A stretch of 64,000 nt of DNA. Source: Artocarpus heterophyllus (taxonomy: Eukaryota > Streptophyta > Magnoliopsida > Rosales > Moraceae). The notes beneath the pieces are model-generated. The model did no database searches and had not been told where the DNA came from. It worked only from the letters and a program-made list of their open reading frames with translations. Made by a program: the position numbers and the translations under genes. The stretch spans positions 11,671,351 through 11,735,350 of the forward strand of contig CM046348.1 of NCBI GenBank assembly GCA_025403435.1. The letters run 5' to 3'. Within the stretch, counting starts at the first letter, position 1, and every line of letters starts with the position of its first letter. Below, one piece after another: positions 1-10,514 of the stretch.

Positions 1-318
1 ATTGATTTAATTGTATACATTTTGATAGCTTTTGTTTTGATTTTGATTTTTTTTTCAATTACTAAGTAGTATGGTTTGTTGTAAAGTTTGCTTCTTTGAA
101 GCCCGATTAGAGTAAGGTTAAATTAATTTGAAGTTACGATATAATTTTCTCCAAATTTGTTGTGGCAGAAATTTTTTTTTTTAATATGGGTATATATCTA
201 CTGGAAATTAGGGGTATCTCCATATCTTAACATGAATTAGGATCAATTATAAGAAGTAGGACTGTTATTTGTACCAGTACATAGATTAAGATACTATTTT
301 TAAGCCGAGACTAACTAG
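1..318. other. AT-rich spacer, nothing recognised
   Basis: Low-complexity AT-rich DNA with short T and A runs. No coding similarity, RNA gene or repeat unit was recognised. Confidence 0.5.
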
Positions 319-735
319 ATGGATGTGATCTCGGAACTTCTGCAGAAAAATAAGAGGATGCTCAATAAATCTATCAGGGAAATAGAAAGGGAGAGGCAAG
401 GTATTCAGGCACAGGAGAAGAAACTAATTATGGAGATCAAGATGGTGTGTTCGTTTTCTAATGCAACTCTTAAAAATCTGATTCAAAGTTTCATATCTTA
501 TGTTGTATCTTTTGACACTCTTTAGGATTCTAGTTCAGTAGAGACATATTGACATCAGGCTTTGAAATGATCTGTCTTGTGGTTACATCATCCAACTATA
601 TTTTTGATGTGGGTAGTATTGTTGTAGGGAGCTGTGAAAGTTATGGCTAAGGACTTTGTTAGAACACGACACCAAATTGAAAAGTTTTAGAAGCTCAAAT
701 CCCAACTCTAGAGAGTAGCTCGCAGAATCCAAGTA
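319..735 (+). pseudogene. VPS2-like (ESCRT-III) gene fragment, decayed
   Basis: Two blocks read like the N-terminal half of plant VPS2.1 (CHMP2-type ESCRT-III subunit, which builds membrane-scission filaments at endosomes). Block 1 (319-441) encodes a basic helix including NKRMLNKSIREIERERQG and EKKLIMEIK. Block 2 (about 628-735), after an intron-like gap of about 190 bases, encodes AVKVMAKDFVRTRHQIEKF, then a stop where the family has Tyr, then KLKSQL and a second stop where it has Gln, then a degraded continuation. The order and spacing of an intron-containing gene are kept, so this looks like a fragment of a genomic copy rather than a processed cDNA. The remaining helices and C-terminal MIM motif are absent downstream. 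The family comparison is from memory; the stops are seen directly. Confidence 0.7.
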
Positions 736-1190
736 ATATTTAAGTTCATTGATTTCATCATTGAAAACTAGGAATAATGTAGAAAAGCTCTACTATTTTT
801 GGCTGTTCTCATCTGGGAATAGAAAATACTGTCTTTGCACCCCCCAAACCCCCACCTTTTTTTTTTTCTTTTTGGGCTGAGGCATTTTTTTTCTACTTTC
901 CTACCGAGAAAGAATGTTGAAATCTTTTTACATTTGGAGATGAGCCAAATTAAGTTTGTTTGATTCAATGCTTTTGCTTGATCTTTATCTATGGTACTTG
1001 AGGTTTTGCGGTTGTGGATTTCTCAACTTTTATTGAAGTTTATATTCACTACTTTGCTGCTAAATTATTAAATGATTTATTATTAGTCAATACATTTGGG
1101 AAGAGCTTTATTATTTCATTATCATCCCGATTGCTCTTTCATTATCATTATCGAGAAACATGAACAGCTAAATTAAAGTATTCTTCCCCT
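736..1190. other. Spacer, nothing recognised
   Basis: AT-rich DNA with a C-rich then T-rich patch near 838-870. I see no supported gene. Confidence 0.4.
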
Positions 1191-1500
1191 AGAGACAAAC
1201 ATTCAAGCATTAAAGAGGTAGGGACTTCTGCTTGAGCAGAGCAAGAAGAAAATGAGGGATGATTTAGGGCTACATGATTTTAGGGGTGAGATGGATGAGT
1301 CTTTTACCCATCTCATCTTCCACTTTGGGCGCCCTTTCTGAAAGACTCATCCATCTCAACCCAAAAATCATGTAGCCCTAAATCATCCCTCATTTTCTTC
1401 TTCCTCCGCTCAAGCAAAGTCGTTGCCTTTCTCATGCTGGAACGTTTGTCTCTAAATCATGTAGCCCTAAATCATCCCTCATTTTCTTCTTCCTTTGCTT
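1191..1500. repeat. Long inverted repeat (hairpin) plus third partial arm
   Basis: Left arm about 1191-1305 and right arm about 1340-1455 are near-perfect reverse complements separated by about 34 bases. The outer ends pair TAGAGACAAAC with GTTTGTCTCTA; the inner ends pair GATGGATGAGTCTTT with AAAGACTCATCCATC. A third partial copy of the right-arm core (ATCATGTAGCCCTAAATC and onward) follows directly at about 1456-1500. A foldback element or MITE is the likeliest identity. A MIRNA-like or siRNA-producing hairpin is the alternative. No coding content. Confidence 0.75.
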
Positions 1501-2692
1501 TTAATTGGTATAGGTTTGATAGTGTGTTTTTGCATGACTAAAGTAGCATATGATTCTTTCTTTGTCCATTGAGCTTTAAAGAGTTATTGATGCATGGTAA
1601 ATATTTTCAACATGGTTGTTTGCAAGAATTGTTTTTGGGAATGCGTTGTTTTTAACATAGTGATCCACTTAGTTTCGACGACTCTTATTTTGTTAATATG
1701 TAAACAAATCATGATGATGACAGTAAATTGATATAAATTTTTGAGATGTGGTGATTTCTATGTAGGATTCTAATGTGAATTTTCAAGGTTTTTGTTTGTC
1801 TGTGTTTGGTAATATTTTTTTTTTCTTTGGTGTAGAAGTTTTCGTTTTCTATATATAAGGAAATTCAACCAATAAATTTTTTACCATTGGGATTATGATC
1901 GCTTAGATTGATGTTTGATAGGAGGTATAATTTTTTTTTGCGTTATCTTCTTGCTGTATATCTCAATTTTTGTGTAAAAGCAACATGGGTTTTAGGCCTT
2001 GTTGGTAGGAAGATAAGTGCGAAGAAGATGTTGATGAACTGATGATGTTGTTGGTGTTCAACTAAAATCAAGTAATATATTATCTAATATCTCTACGTCA
2101 CTGTATGTTCTTATTGTTTTTCTCTTTTCCCCTTAAATCTGTCTAACTTTAAAAAGGAAGAATAATAAGAAAAACAAGTTTGGTGAGTGATGAGTTCGCA
2201 TGCATTGCCAAGTTGAAGTCAGAGTGCATGCTTGCTTGATGTGTTGGAACAAAATGAAGTTGTTTTTTGTTATGTAAATTCTTGCTCTTACATTTTGTAG
2301 TTTTGAGGGAACTTGAGACAAAACTCTCTTTGCTGTCTAATTCTTTTTTGCTGTCTATCTCTTCTACAAGTCAGAAGCCATTTGAAATTGCTTGAAGACC
2401 TGAAAGCATTTTGGAATTTGTGCTTTGGTTGCTAGCTGCCAAATAATGGTTAGTTAAGTTCTAAACTTTTTTTTCTTGCTTTTCTAGGTTTGTTCCTACT
2501 ATTGTTGGTTTGTAATTTTTTTTTCGTTTTGTCGTATGATGGTGTTTGTATTATCTCGTAAGATAAACATCTCCTTCTGATATACATGGAATGGGCCTAT
2601 CTTTATTTTAATTGATCTTTGGTGTTAATTCTGTTGTAAATGTTATGTAAATTTGTTTTCATATTTTATTAAAATTGTTTTGTATATTGAAC
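1501..2692. other. AT-rich spacer upstream of the DUF1985-type gene
   Basis: No coding signal recognised. The right edge ends in a plausible 3' splice site (ATTGAACAG before 2693), so part of this may be 5' sequence or intron of the DUF1985-type gene. Confidence 0.4.
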
Positions 2693-4550
2693 AGCCTCTA
2701 AGACTAGATCCCGTGTTAAGGAGTGAGGAGCATTACGATTGCAAGGTGTCGAAGAAATCAAAATACGAGCAATATGCGAAGATCATTACAGACAATCTGG
2801 ACCCAGATGATCTGCAATGGTTCAGAGGCACCCAATTTGGCCATGTGTTGGACGTGGCTTCAAATTTTCAACACTCTGGCCAGTTGCTGTGGTCATTGGT
2901 TCTTCGGATGGCAGCAGTTGACTCTGAGAATGAATTTTGGATGGTGGTTAATTGTGTTCCAATTAGGTACACATTAAAGGATTTTGCCTTGCTAACAGGG
3001 TTGTGTTGCGGTGATGAGTATCCTGTTGTTGACGAAGCAAATGAGGATGACGGGGATGAGGAGGATGAGGATGATGCTACCACCCTTTGTGCATAGACAT
3101 TGGCCGAATAACACAGAAATTTCCATCTATGATGTTATCGACAAGACGGAACAGAATTCTGAAGCTGTAGACCATTTAGAGAAGAGGAAGATGGCGGCAT
3201 TGATATTTGTCGTTGGTGTTTTGATGGCCAACGACAAAAATTTCATGAAAATCAAAGCACAATTCCTAACTTTGATTGATAACATAGATGCTTTCTGTGC
3301 CTATCCTTGGGGTCGAGATCTTTTAAGTATTCAATTAAGCAGCTAAAAAAGGATATAAAGAGTAAGTGCGGCTCGAGTAATGCAACATTCACTTTCAATG
3401 GATTTATATATCCATTTGAGGTAATTAAACATGAGTAATTTATACATTAGTTTGTATTTGATATTGCATTTATCGTTTTATATTTGATATAATATTTGAT
3501 TCCAAATTTATTTTTGTTATAAGTATTTGCCTATGAATGCATCCCTGCAGTAGCCAACAGATTGGCTAACCCCGTCTCGACAGAAGATCCTGCGCCCCGA
3601 ATGTGTTGTTGGAAGACAATAAAGTGGAGGGGTGCAACCAATCCTTCGAGGGTGGAGATAAACAATTTAATAGAGCGGTCACAGGTCAATGTCTACCTGT
3701 TACTCATGTAATTATTTGTAATAAGTAAAACGAACATGGTCTTAACAAGACACCGTTTTAAAATTTGTTTTGCAGGATATTCGTAGCATGTTGTTTGCTA
3801 CAAATGAGGAGATGAGAACTCCATGGATGGTCAATTATAGGCCTTTTGTGGGAAGAAATGCTGATCCAATTGTAAGCCAGTTGAGCGAGATTCTTGATCG
3901 GGGAGAGCTTGTAGTTTTTGGCCATGACCATCTGGAGCATGTTTCCCCTTTCGTTGATCAAGATGCACCCTCAACTTTCGAACATGAGGATGCTCCTCCG
4001 AGAGTAGTGCGACTTGAGAACGAGGTCCAAGCCATCAGGAAAGAGCAAGAAGCCATGAGAAGAGAAATGGCAGTGGGGTTTGCAGATGAAACAACATATT
4101 TCTGACCAATTCAGACATTGGTCAGAAATGATGCTGTCAAGGGGACATCAAGAGCATCATTACAGTGAGGGTTATGATGGGTTTAGTACGCCTCAGCCGC
4201 ACAGTACACCCCTGCATGAGGAAGGATTGCCAAACATATCTCCCTCACCTCGTCCTTGTCCGCGCACTACGGCTCAGCCTCATACTACGCCTTTGCCTGA
4301 AGATGCATCACCTGTTGTTTCCTCTCCTTGCACTACGGCTGTGCCCGATATATGTCGCACACCATCCGTTCCTTCATCGCCTCGCACAGCACCCTCGCCT
4401 CCCTCACCGCGTCCTACACATAGCACTGATATAGTGGTATACGATGAAGAACCACAACCCCTACAGATAGAAAGACCGCAAAGGCCGCGGAGGATCAGAA
4501 CAAGATCACAATATATGCGAACTCCATATACTAATCCTAGAAGAAAGTGA
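2693..4550 (+). pseudogene. DUF1985-domain gene of MULE-associated type, decayed
   Basis: Pieces in order. Exon from 2693, after an AG acceptor, carries the DUF1985 signature: FRGTQFGHVLD, SGQLLWSLVLRM, FWMVVNCVPIRYTLKDFALLTG and an Asp/Glu-rich tail. About 3100-3420 includes KRKMAALIFVVGVLM and CAYPWGRD. About 3530-3684 includes YECIPAVANRLANP. Exon 3776-4080 includes RTPWMVNYRPFVGR and a coiled-coil-like RLENEVQAIRKEQEAMRREM. From 4086 to 4550 runs a Pro/Ser/Thr-rich tail ending in basic residues. The reading frame changes near 3080-3100, near 3315 and near 4080 without clean splice sites, so it is probably broken. In plants DUF1985 usually accompanies a C-terminal Ulp1 protease, often inside MULEs; I find no Ulp1 domain here. 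The facing transposase at 6217-8499 fits a shared element. Confidence 0.65.
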
Positions 4551-4622
4551 TTAAGGTCTTTGTCATATGTTTGGCAGACAATGTACTTGTTTTGATTTTC
4601 TTTGCAGGCATTCTGGTGTTAT

Positions 4623-4704
4623 GGATTATGTTCACAGGTTTTACCAATGTCTGGATTATGTTTACAGGTTTTATAGTTATTTGGATTGTATTTGCAGGTT
4701 TTGG
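4623..4704 (+). repeat. 30-bp tandem repeat, three degenerate copies
   Basis: The unit GGATTATGTTCACAGGTTTT and its variants begin at about 4623, 4653 and 4683, an exact 30-base period. It lies just after the stop of the DUF1985-type gene. No function apparent. Confidence 0.7.
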
Positions 4705-5132
4705 ATATTCTTTAATATAAGTTGTTATGCTGTCAAAATTTTGTGTCCTCTTATAGGTTGAGTATCGTTCTTTGTGTTGCTTTGTTTCTAAATTTTATGT
4801 AGTTTTCAGTTTATATTTCGTTTATTGTTGTTGTTCATTATCGTTTTAAGTGTTACTTTGATATTGAGGATATATAAACGTTATCGATTTTTATGAAAAT
4901 CTAAACAAAAAAAAATTCATTCATTCTGTATCGATATCGAAACTTGAAAATATATATGAACAATATATCTTGAATATTTCATCTTTACTTTTAACACTAA
5001 TGTGACGTACCGACTCAATTGCCATATTTTCATTTTCAAAATAATGATACATGAATTCTAACAATTATTACACATCCACCAACTAAAGTTAAAAATGGCC
5101 CCACTCAATAAATATCCTCACATGAAAAATGA
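4705..5132. other. AT-rich spacer
   Basis: Nothing recognised between the 30-bp repeat and the GTCGAC-rich array. Confidence 0.4.
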
Positions 5133-6040
5133 CCCCATGTCGACCCCATGTCGACCCCACGTCGACCTGTGTCGACCTCGGATTTAAAGTGACCCCCACT
5201 TGACGTGTCCATCTATGTTGTCTTTGTACATTTTTTAATTTCATGTGTGAACTCTCTTCGCATGGGTTGAACATTAAACAACATTAGGAAGATAGTGTTC
5301 CTTTGCCTATTCCATTCTCATGTTGCACATGGAAACATGTAGAGAAATCCCACAGGCATAATTTCTCTTTAAATATGATACAAGGGGGTAGTGATCTACG
5401 ATGGGGTGAATTTTAACCAAAAATACACCGGGGTCGACACGGGTCGACATGGGGTCGACTACTATGTCGACCCCATGTCGACCCCACGTCGACCTGTGTC
5501 GACCTCGGATTTAAAGTGACCCCCACTTGACGTGTCCATCTCCCATGTTGTCTTTGTACATTTTTTAATTTCATGTGTGAACTCTCATCCTCGCATGGGT
5601 TGAACATTAAACAACATTAGGAAGATAGTGTTCCTTTGCCTATATCCATTTTCATGTTGCACATGGAAACATGTAGAGAAATCCCACAAGCATAATTTCT
5701 CTTTAAATATGATACAAGGGGGTAGTGATCTACGATGGGGTGAATTTTTAACCAAAAATACACCGAGGTCGACACGGGTCGGCATGGGGTCGACTACTAT
5801 GTCGACCCCACATCGACCTGTGTCGACCTTGGATTTAAAGTGACCCCCACTTGACGTGTCCATCTCCCATGTTATATTTGCACATTTTTAATTTCATGTG
5901 TGAACTCTCATACTCGTAATGGGTTGAACATTAAAGAAGCTCGATACCATGTCGACCCATGTTGACCCTGTTCTTTTGTACTTGTACATGTCACTCAATA
6001 GCCTTATAAGGAGGTCGATACCATGTAGACCCATATCGAT
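5133..6040. repeat. 325-bp tandem array with clustered GTCGAC palindromes
   Basis: A landmark (GATTTAAAGTGACCCCCACT) recurs at 5181, 5508 and 5832, giving periods of 327 and 324 bases: about two and a half copies. Each junction carries a cluster of GTCGAC sites facing both ways (GGGTCGAC against GTCGACCC), so it can fold locally. Degraded members continue to about 6040. The array lies between the two convergent MULE-type genes. Short open frames inside it are by-products of the repeat. Confidence 0.85.
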
Positions 6041-6216
6041 CCCATTAAATTTTTAAGTTTTGTAAATTCCGGCAGCATAACGACTTAATTTATTCACATT
6101 CTAAGGAAACCTGTATAGAACAATACGGAAAAGGACAATAATGATATTAAATGAAACAATTAACAATAATTTAATCGAAAACATAAAAAGTCATTATCTC
6201 TTAGCAACAAATGAAA

Positions 6217-8499
6217 TCAAGAAATTGGGGCATTCCTACAAGTCTTTTGATAATGCCCGTATTGTCCGCATCTAGCACACCTGTTTCTTCTCTGCTTGCT
6301 GCTCTCACCTGTACTTGGAATTCTTTTGTGTTTTGTCCTACCGCGTCCTCGCTTAACATTAGGGGGTAAAATGCGCACTTCCCTAACATCATCGGGAATC
6401 TCCCATTGGGACAAATCTGGTACAGGATAAAGTGTCTCTACATATGCATTAACCAATGTATCTGTCTTGTAATAATGTGAGCATAATTCATAAACGGATG
6501 TTTTGCCTTCCCGCAAGCAGCAATTGCATGTTCACATGGCATTTGATCTATGTCAAACATGCAACAAGTACAAGTTCTCAATCTAATGTTCACTGTTGCG
6601 GAAACCTCTCCACCTACAACGTAGTACTCATCAATATTTAGCTTATTCACTGATAAAAATCCAGCTCTGTCATACCTGTCATGGAGTATTTTTCTCATTC
6701 ATTGGTGTCAAAACTGAGGTATTAACAACAGCTTTGGTTCGCCTTTCGTTAAACCACATAGACATCTTTCCCAACACAAAATCTAACAAGGCAACAACAG
6801 GGTAATCTCTCACATCTTCGAGCATTCCATTCAATGATTCAGCAAGGTTTGAGGTCATAATATCATATCTATTTCCTTTAAAATGAGCACGAGACCAGTT
6901 CTCAAAGCCAACCTGCTCTTGCAGGTATCTCCCAACGCGTGGATAATCAGAACAAAGATCCTTGAAAAACATATGGAACTCATCAATTCGATAAGCACTA
7001 GCAGCTTTAAAGAACAATGGTAGAACACCGCTACAATGGAAGGTAGCCTTGATGTTCTGCGCCACATGAAATGTGCAACAACCATGGCGTGCTAACTCAT
7101 AAACTGTCTCAACAGCCTTCTTAATACTTCGATGTCGATCAGATATGAAAACTAAATCTTCGCAATCTTTCACAACTTCCTTCAACTTTGAAAAGAACCA
7201 TGTCCAAGATGCATCATCTTCTTTGTCCACAATCCCCCAAGCGATGGGATAACAACAACGTTCACTGTCTTGAGCTGTAGCTACAACTAGCACGCCATTG
7301 AATTTTCCCTTCAAAAACGTTCCATCAACAACTATTACTTTCCTCATGCAAACAAATCCTCGTATACAGGGTCCATGTGCCACAAAAAGATATTTAAACT
7401 TGTTTGAATCATCAACCTTAACGTGGGTAACAGTGCCGTGGTTTACAAACTGGAGCATATGACAGTACGATGGAAGGATGGCAAAACTTTCTTCCGTTGT
7501 ACCCCTTACGAGGTTAATTGCATGCTGACGAGCCATCCAACCTTTGTAGTAACTAAAATCTGTTCCAAATTCGCTACGAACATAATTCCGTATTGACTTA
7601 GGCCGTAGACCTTGTGGTACACCTACAAATTGACTTTTGATGCACTCCCCAATAACAGAGTATGATGCTTGCCTATGCTTTGATGAGCGTTTCTCTAGCG
7701 AACAAGAGTGAATTCCGCAATACTTACGAATAATAAACATGTTTGACAATGACAACTTACATGCCCGAACACGCCACTTACAATTTGGATCCACACACTC
7801 CACTACAAGTAAATTTTTTTTTGATTTTTTTGTTAAGAACTCGAACCTTCCTTGTAAAGCTATAACATGAAGTTTTGTCTTTAACTCTCTCTTGCTTCTA
7901 AAGTGGTCACCAACTTGTAAATTAGACCCATCATTGAATGTAAAACTATTCAAAGCTGAGGATGATCCGACTTCTCTTTCATTTAAAATCATGAGTGGCT
8001 GTGGAGGAGGCAGTGGACCCGTGTCAATAGGAACTAAGGCATTATCATCTAATGCAGCATCAACAAAAAATTCATCATCTGCCGGATTTCTCTGAATTTC
8101 TTCTTCATTACTAGGAGTTGAGGCAATCTCCTCTCGAAGTACAATATCCCTTTCAACAGAATTCATATCTTTTTCTTCTTCTACCTGAACATGCAGAGGT
8201 ATTGCGCTACCACCTAACTTAAGTAACCCCATAAAAACTAATAGGTCCTCATCATCAAAAATTCTAATCGGCTTCATCTTATCAGACTGTTTTGGCAGCA
8301 CGTAAGTTATCTTTAATGACTTATTTCCACGCTCAATTGCAGCTTTTGTACAAATCTTGTTAATTAACACACTCAAATTAGGACACTCATCTTCTAACAT
8401 AATTCCTCTCATTTCACTTTGTGCATCACACCACACCCAACAAGTTTCCAGCTCAATCCAATGTCCTCCAATGTCGAAATAAATTGGTAACGGTGCCAT
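6217..8499 (-). pseudogene. MULE (Mutator-like) transposase, two frameshifts
   Basis: MudrA-type transposase read leftward from the ATG at 8499. Residues about 1-110 are a plant MULE N-terminal domain. About 195-265 is the Mut-type DNA-binding zinc domain (VGDHFRSKRELK, CVDPNCKWRVRA, H-x-C). About 385-560 is the DDE core: D392 in VVDGTF, D454 in FISDRH, E554 in NLAESLNG. The frame breaks at a five-T run (6689-6693, one extra base on the coding strand) and is restored by a one-base loss near 6509-6513. Between them lies the SWIM zinc finger (CTCCMFDIDQMPCEHA). After the second break come LCSHYYKTDTL and a CCHC knuckle (CARCGQYGHYQKTC), with the stop at 6217. All expected domains are present, so only these two indels separate it from a full-length frame. 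Terminal inverted repeats were not located. Confidence 0.92.
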
Positions 8500-9364
8500 T
8501 TAGTTATTGAACTGCAAAACCCAAAAAAATTATTAAACAATGACTTTTAGTCAAATCTTCAATGCTAGTTTAATCAAAAGATGCTATTAACAATTCCAAC
8601 CCAAACAAAACAAAGCACCATTGCAAGAATAACAACTAATGCTATTAGCAATTACATAGATATAGTTAAATTTGTGGTTGTTATTTGGTGTTGGATAGCC
8701 CTACTTAGGGGAAAAACTGCATGAATAGATCCTCGGTTCAAGCAAAAAAAAAAAAAAACTTTAAATTCTCATACTGTCTGCCATGAATAGATTCTAGTTT
8801 TTTTCCCACTATCACTCCATTCTAATCATGAATCATGGCCAATACTGTTTAGCCCTTTTCTTTTTTGTACCACTAAAGTTTCCTTCAATAAATGGTTATA
8901 TGACTTGGATTTTGACAGTGTCTAAAAACAATTAATGCATTTAAAATATAGCCCTTATCACATGTGGTGGGACCCTGTGTTATATAATCAAGAATAAAGC
9001 AAAATTAAATGTTCCTAAATATAGTTTGGTTTCAACTAAAAATACATGGTTTGAATTGCGCTGTTAAAAAACATGGTGAGAAATGATAGATATGCATCCA
9101 AACATTACTTGCACACATTTTGTATAGAATTCTAACATGCTCATATCCCAATAATATTAGCACTAGTATATATGAATGAATTGAGGACAAAAGAGAAGCC
9201 CTCTTACTCATAATTGACCAAAAACAACTAATTCCTTTTCACTCAAACTGCCCATTAGTAAGTGGGGCAATAAGTTCTCCTATGCCCTTTCTCCATAACA
9301 CATTCATCAAATCAACCACTCAAGCATAAGCATAAAAATTACAACTAAGACTAAGCCATAGACA
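8500..9364. other. Spacer upstream of the transposase, nothing recognised
   Basis: AT-rich. It could contain the transposase promoter and the right end of its element, but I could not identify a terminal inverted repeat by eye. Confidence 0.35.
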
Positions 9365-9472
9365 TGGCATAATTAAACAGAGATTACAAGCATGAACACA
9401 CACATATTAAGTAATATAAATATTGGCATAATTACACAGAGATTACAAGCATGAACACACACATATTAAGTA

Positions 9473-9500
<28 letters not shown>
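9365..9500. repeat. 59-bp tandem duplication followed by (TA)n
   Basis: GGCATAATTA begins two copies at 9365 and 9424 (59-base period). The copies share AGATTACAAGCATGAACACA and differ at a few bases. An (AT)n microsatellite follows from about 9474 to 9500. Confidence 0.8.
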
Positions 9501-9504
<4 letters not shown>

Positions 9505-9640
9505 CACTTTTTTGTTCCCATTATCAATACCCAATAACTTATGCAAAAATAAAAGGAATAGAGGATAAGATGTCCTCAATACAAGAAACAAATTAAAGCC
9601 AAAAATCCAAAAGGAAAGAGACGAACACAAGACCAAACAA

Positions 9641-10514
9641 TCAACGGATTACATCCAACCAACTCAAAACAATCAGATACAAAGGTACTCCTTTGAATTC
9701 TTTTGCCGTTGAAGCCCAAAGCGACGCAGAGTATTTAGCTTTTTCAAAAATGTCATGTGTATCCATCCCTTTTTCCTTGAAAATTCTTGAGTTCCGCTTC
9801 ATCCATATGGCCCATAAAATTGACATAATCATGCTTCTCCAAATAACTTTTGCCCTTTTCTTGCTCCCAAAGCCTTGTATCTTTTCCACCATCAGACTAT
9901 GACAATGAGCTGGAAACACCCACACGAAACCAGCTTCTTGGAGCAATTTCTTCCATAAATCATTAGCCACTTTACAATGAAGAAACAGATGGTCTATAGT
10001 CTCATAATCTTTCTTACATAACGCACACCAACAAGGAGACAAAGAAAGATGAGGATTCTTCCTCTGAACCATATCGCAAGTACTTATTTTGCCATGAAAA
10101 CCCAGCCAAGCAAAAACTTATAATCCTATAGGGTACCCAAGTTTTCCATATGAAATTAAAAGGATCAAAATGAGGCATTGTAGGATCATCATGCAAAGAG
10201 GAGAAAAAAGATTTGCAAGAAAACCCGGAAGAGTTCCTTACCCACATTCTTATATCTGGCTTGTTTGGAACAGGGGAAAAAGAATTAAGCAGGGGAAGTA
10301 AAGACTATAATTCCTCCACTTCCCTGTCGTTATTAAGCTCTCTCGGAAATCCAAAATTCCAATGCAACCCACTTGACTCATTTCTAGAATAAAGATCAGC
10401 AATGAAAGCATTCCGTACTTCAGACAACCTAAAAAGCCTTGGAAACGAAAACTTAAAATCTGAATTACCACACCACAAGTCATTCCAGAATGAAATCCTA
10501 TTTCCCTCCCCCAC
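9641..10514 (-). pseudogene. LINE (non-LTR retrotransposon) 3' remnant
   Basis: Three broken frames read leftward resemble the C-terminal region of plant L1-type LINE polyproteins, after the reverse transcriptase. From 10514, MGEGNRISFWNDLWCG followed by FPRLFRLS is the usual start of that region. The frame at 10247-10014 continues it. From 10072, a zf-RVT-like segment has CALCKKDYETIDHLFLHC and WRSMIMSILWAIWMKRNSRIF, ending at 9641. No endonuclease or reverse transcriptase core was found to the right, so the copy is 5'-truncated, as is common for LINEs, and frame-broken. I saw no obvious poly(A) tail. Confidence 0.8.

Noticed and set aside
5089..5863. Repeated small open frames around the GTCGAC array
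   Set aside because: Same peptide in each repeat unit, with no family resemblance; by-products of the tandem repeat.
4623..6040. CRISPR-like direct repeats
   Set aside because: Repeats are contiguous tandem copies without unique spacers, in a plant genome.
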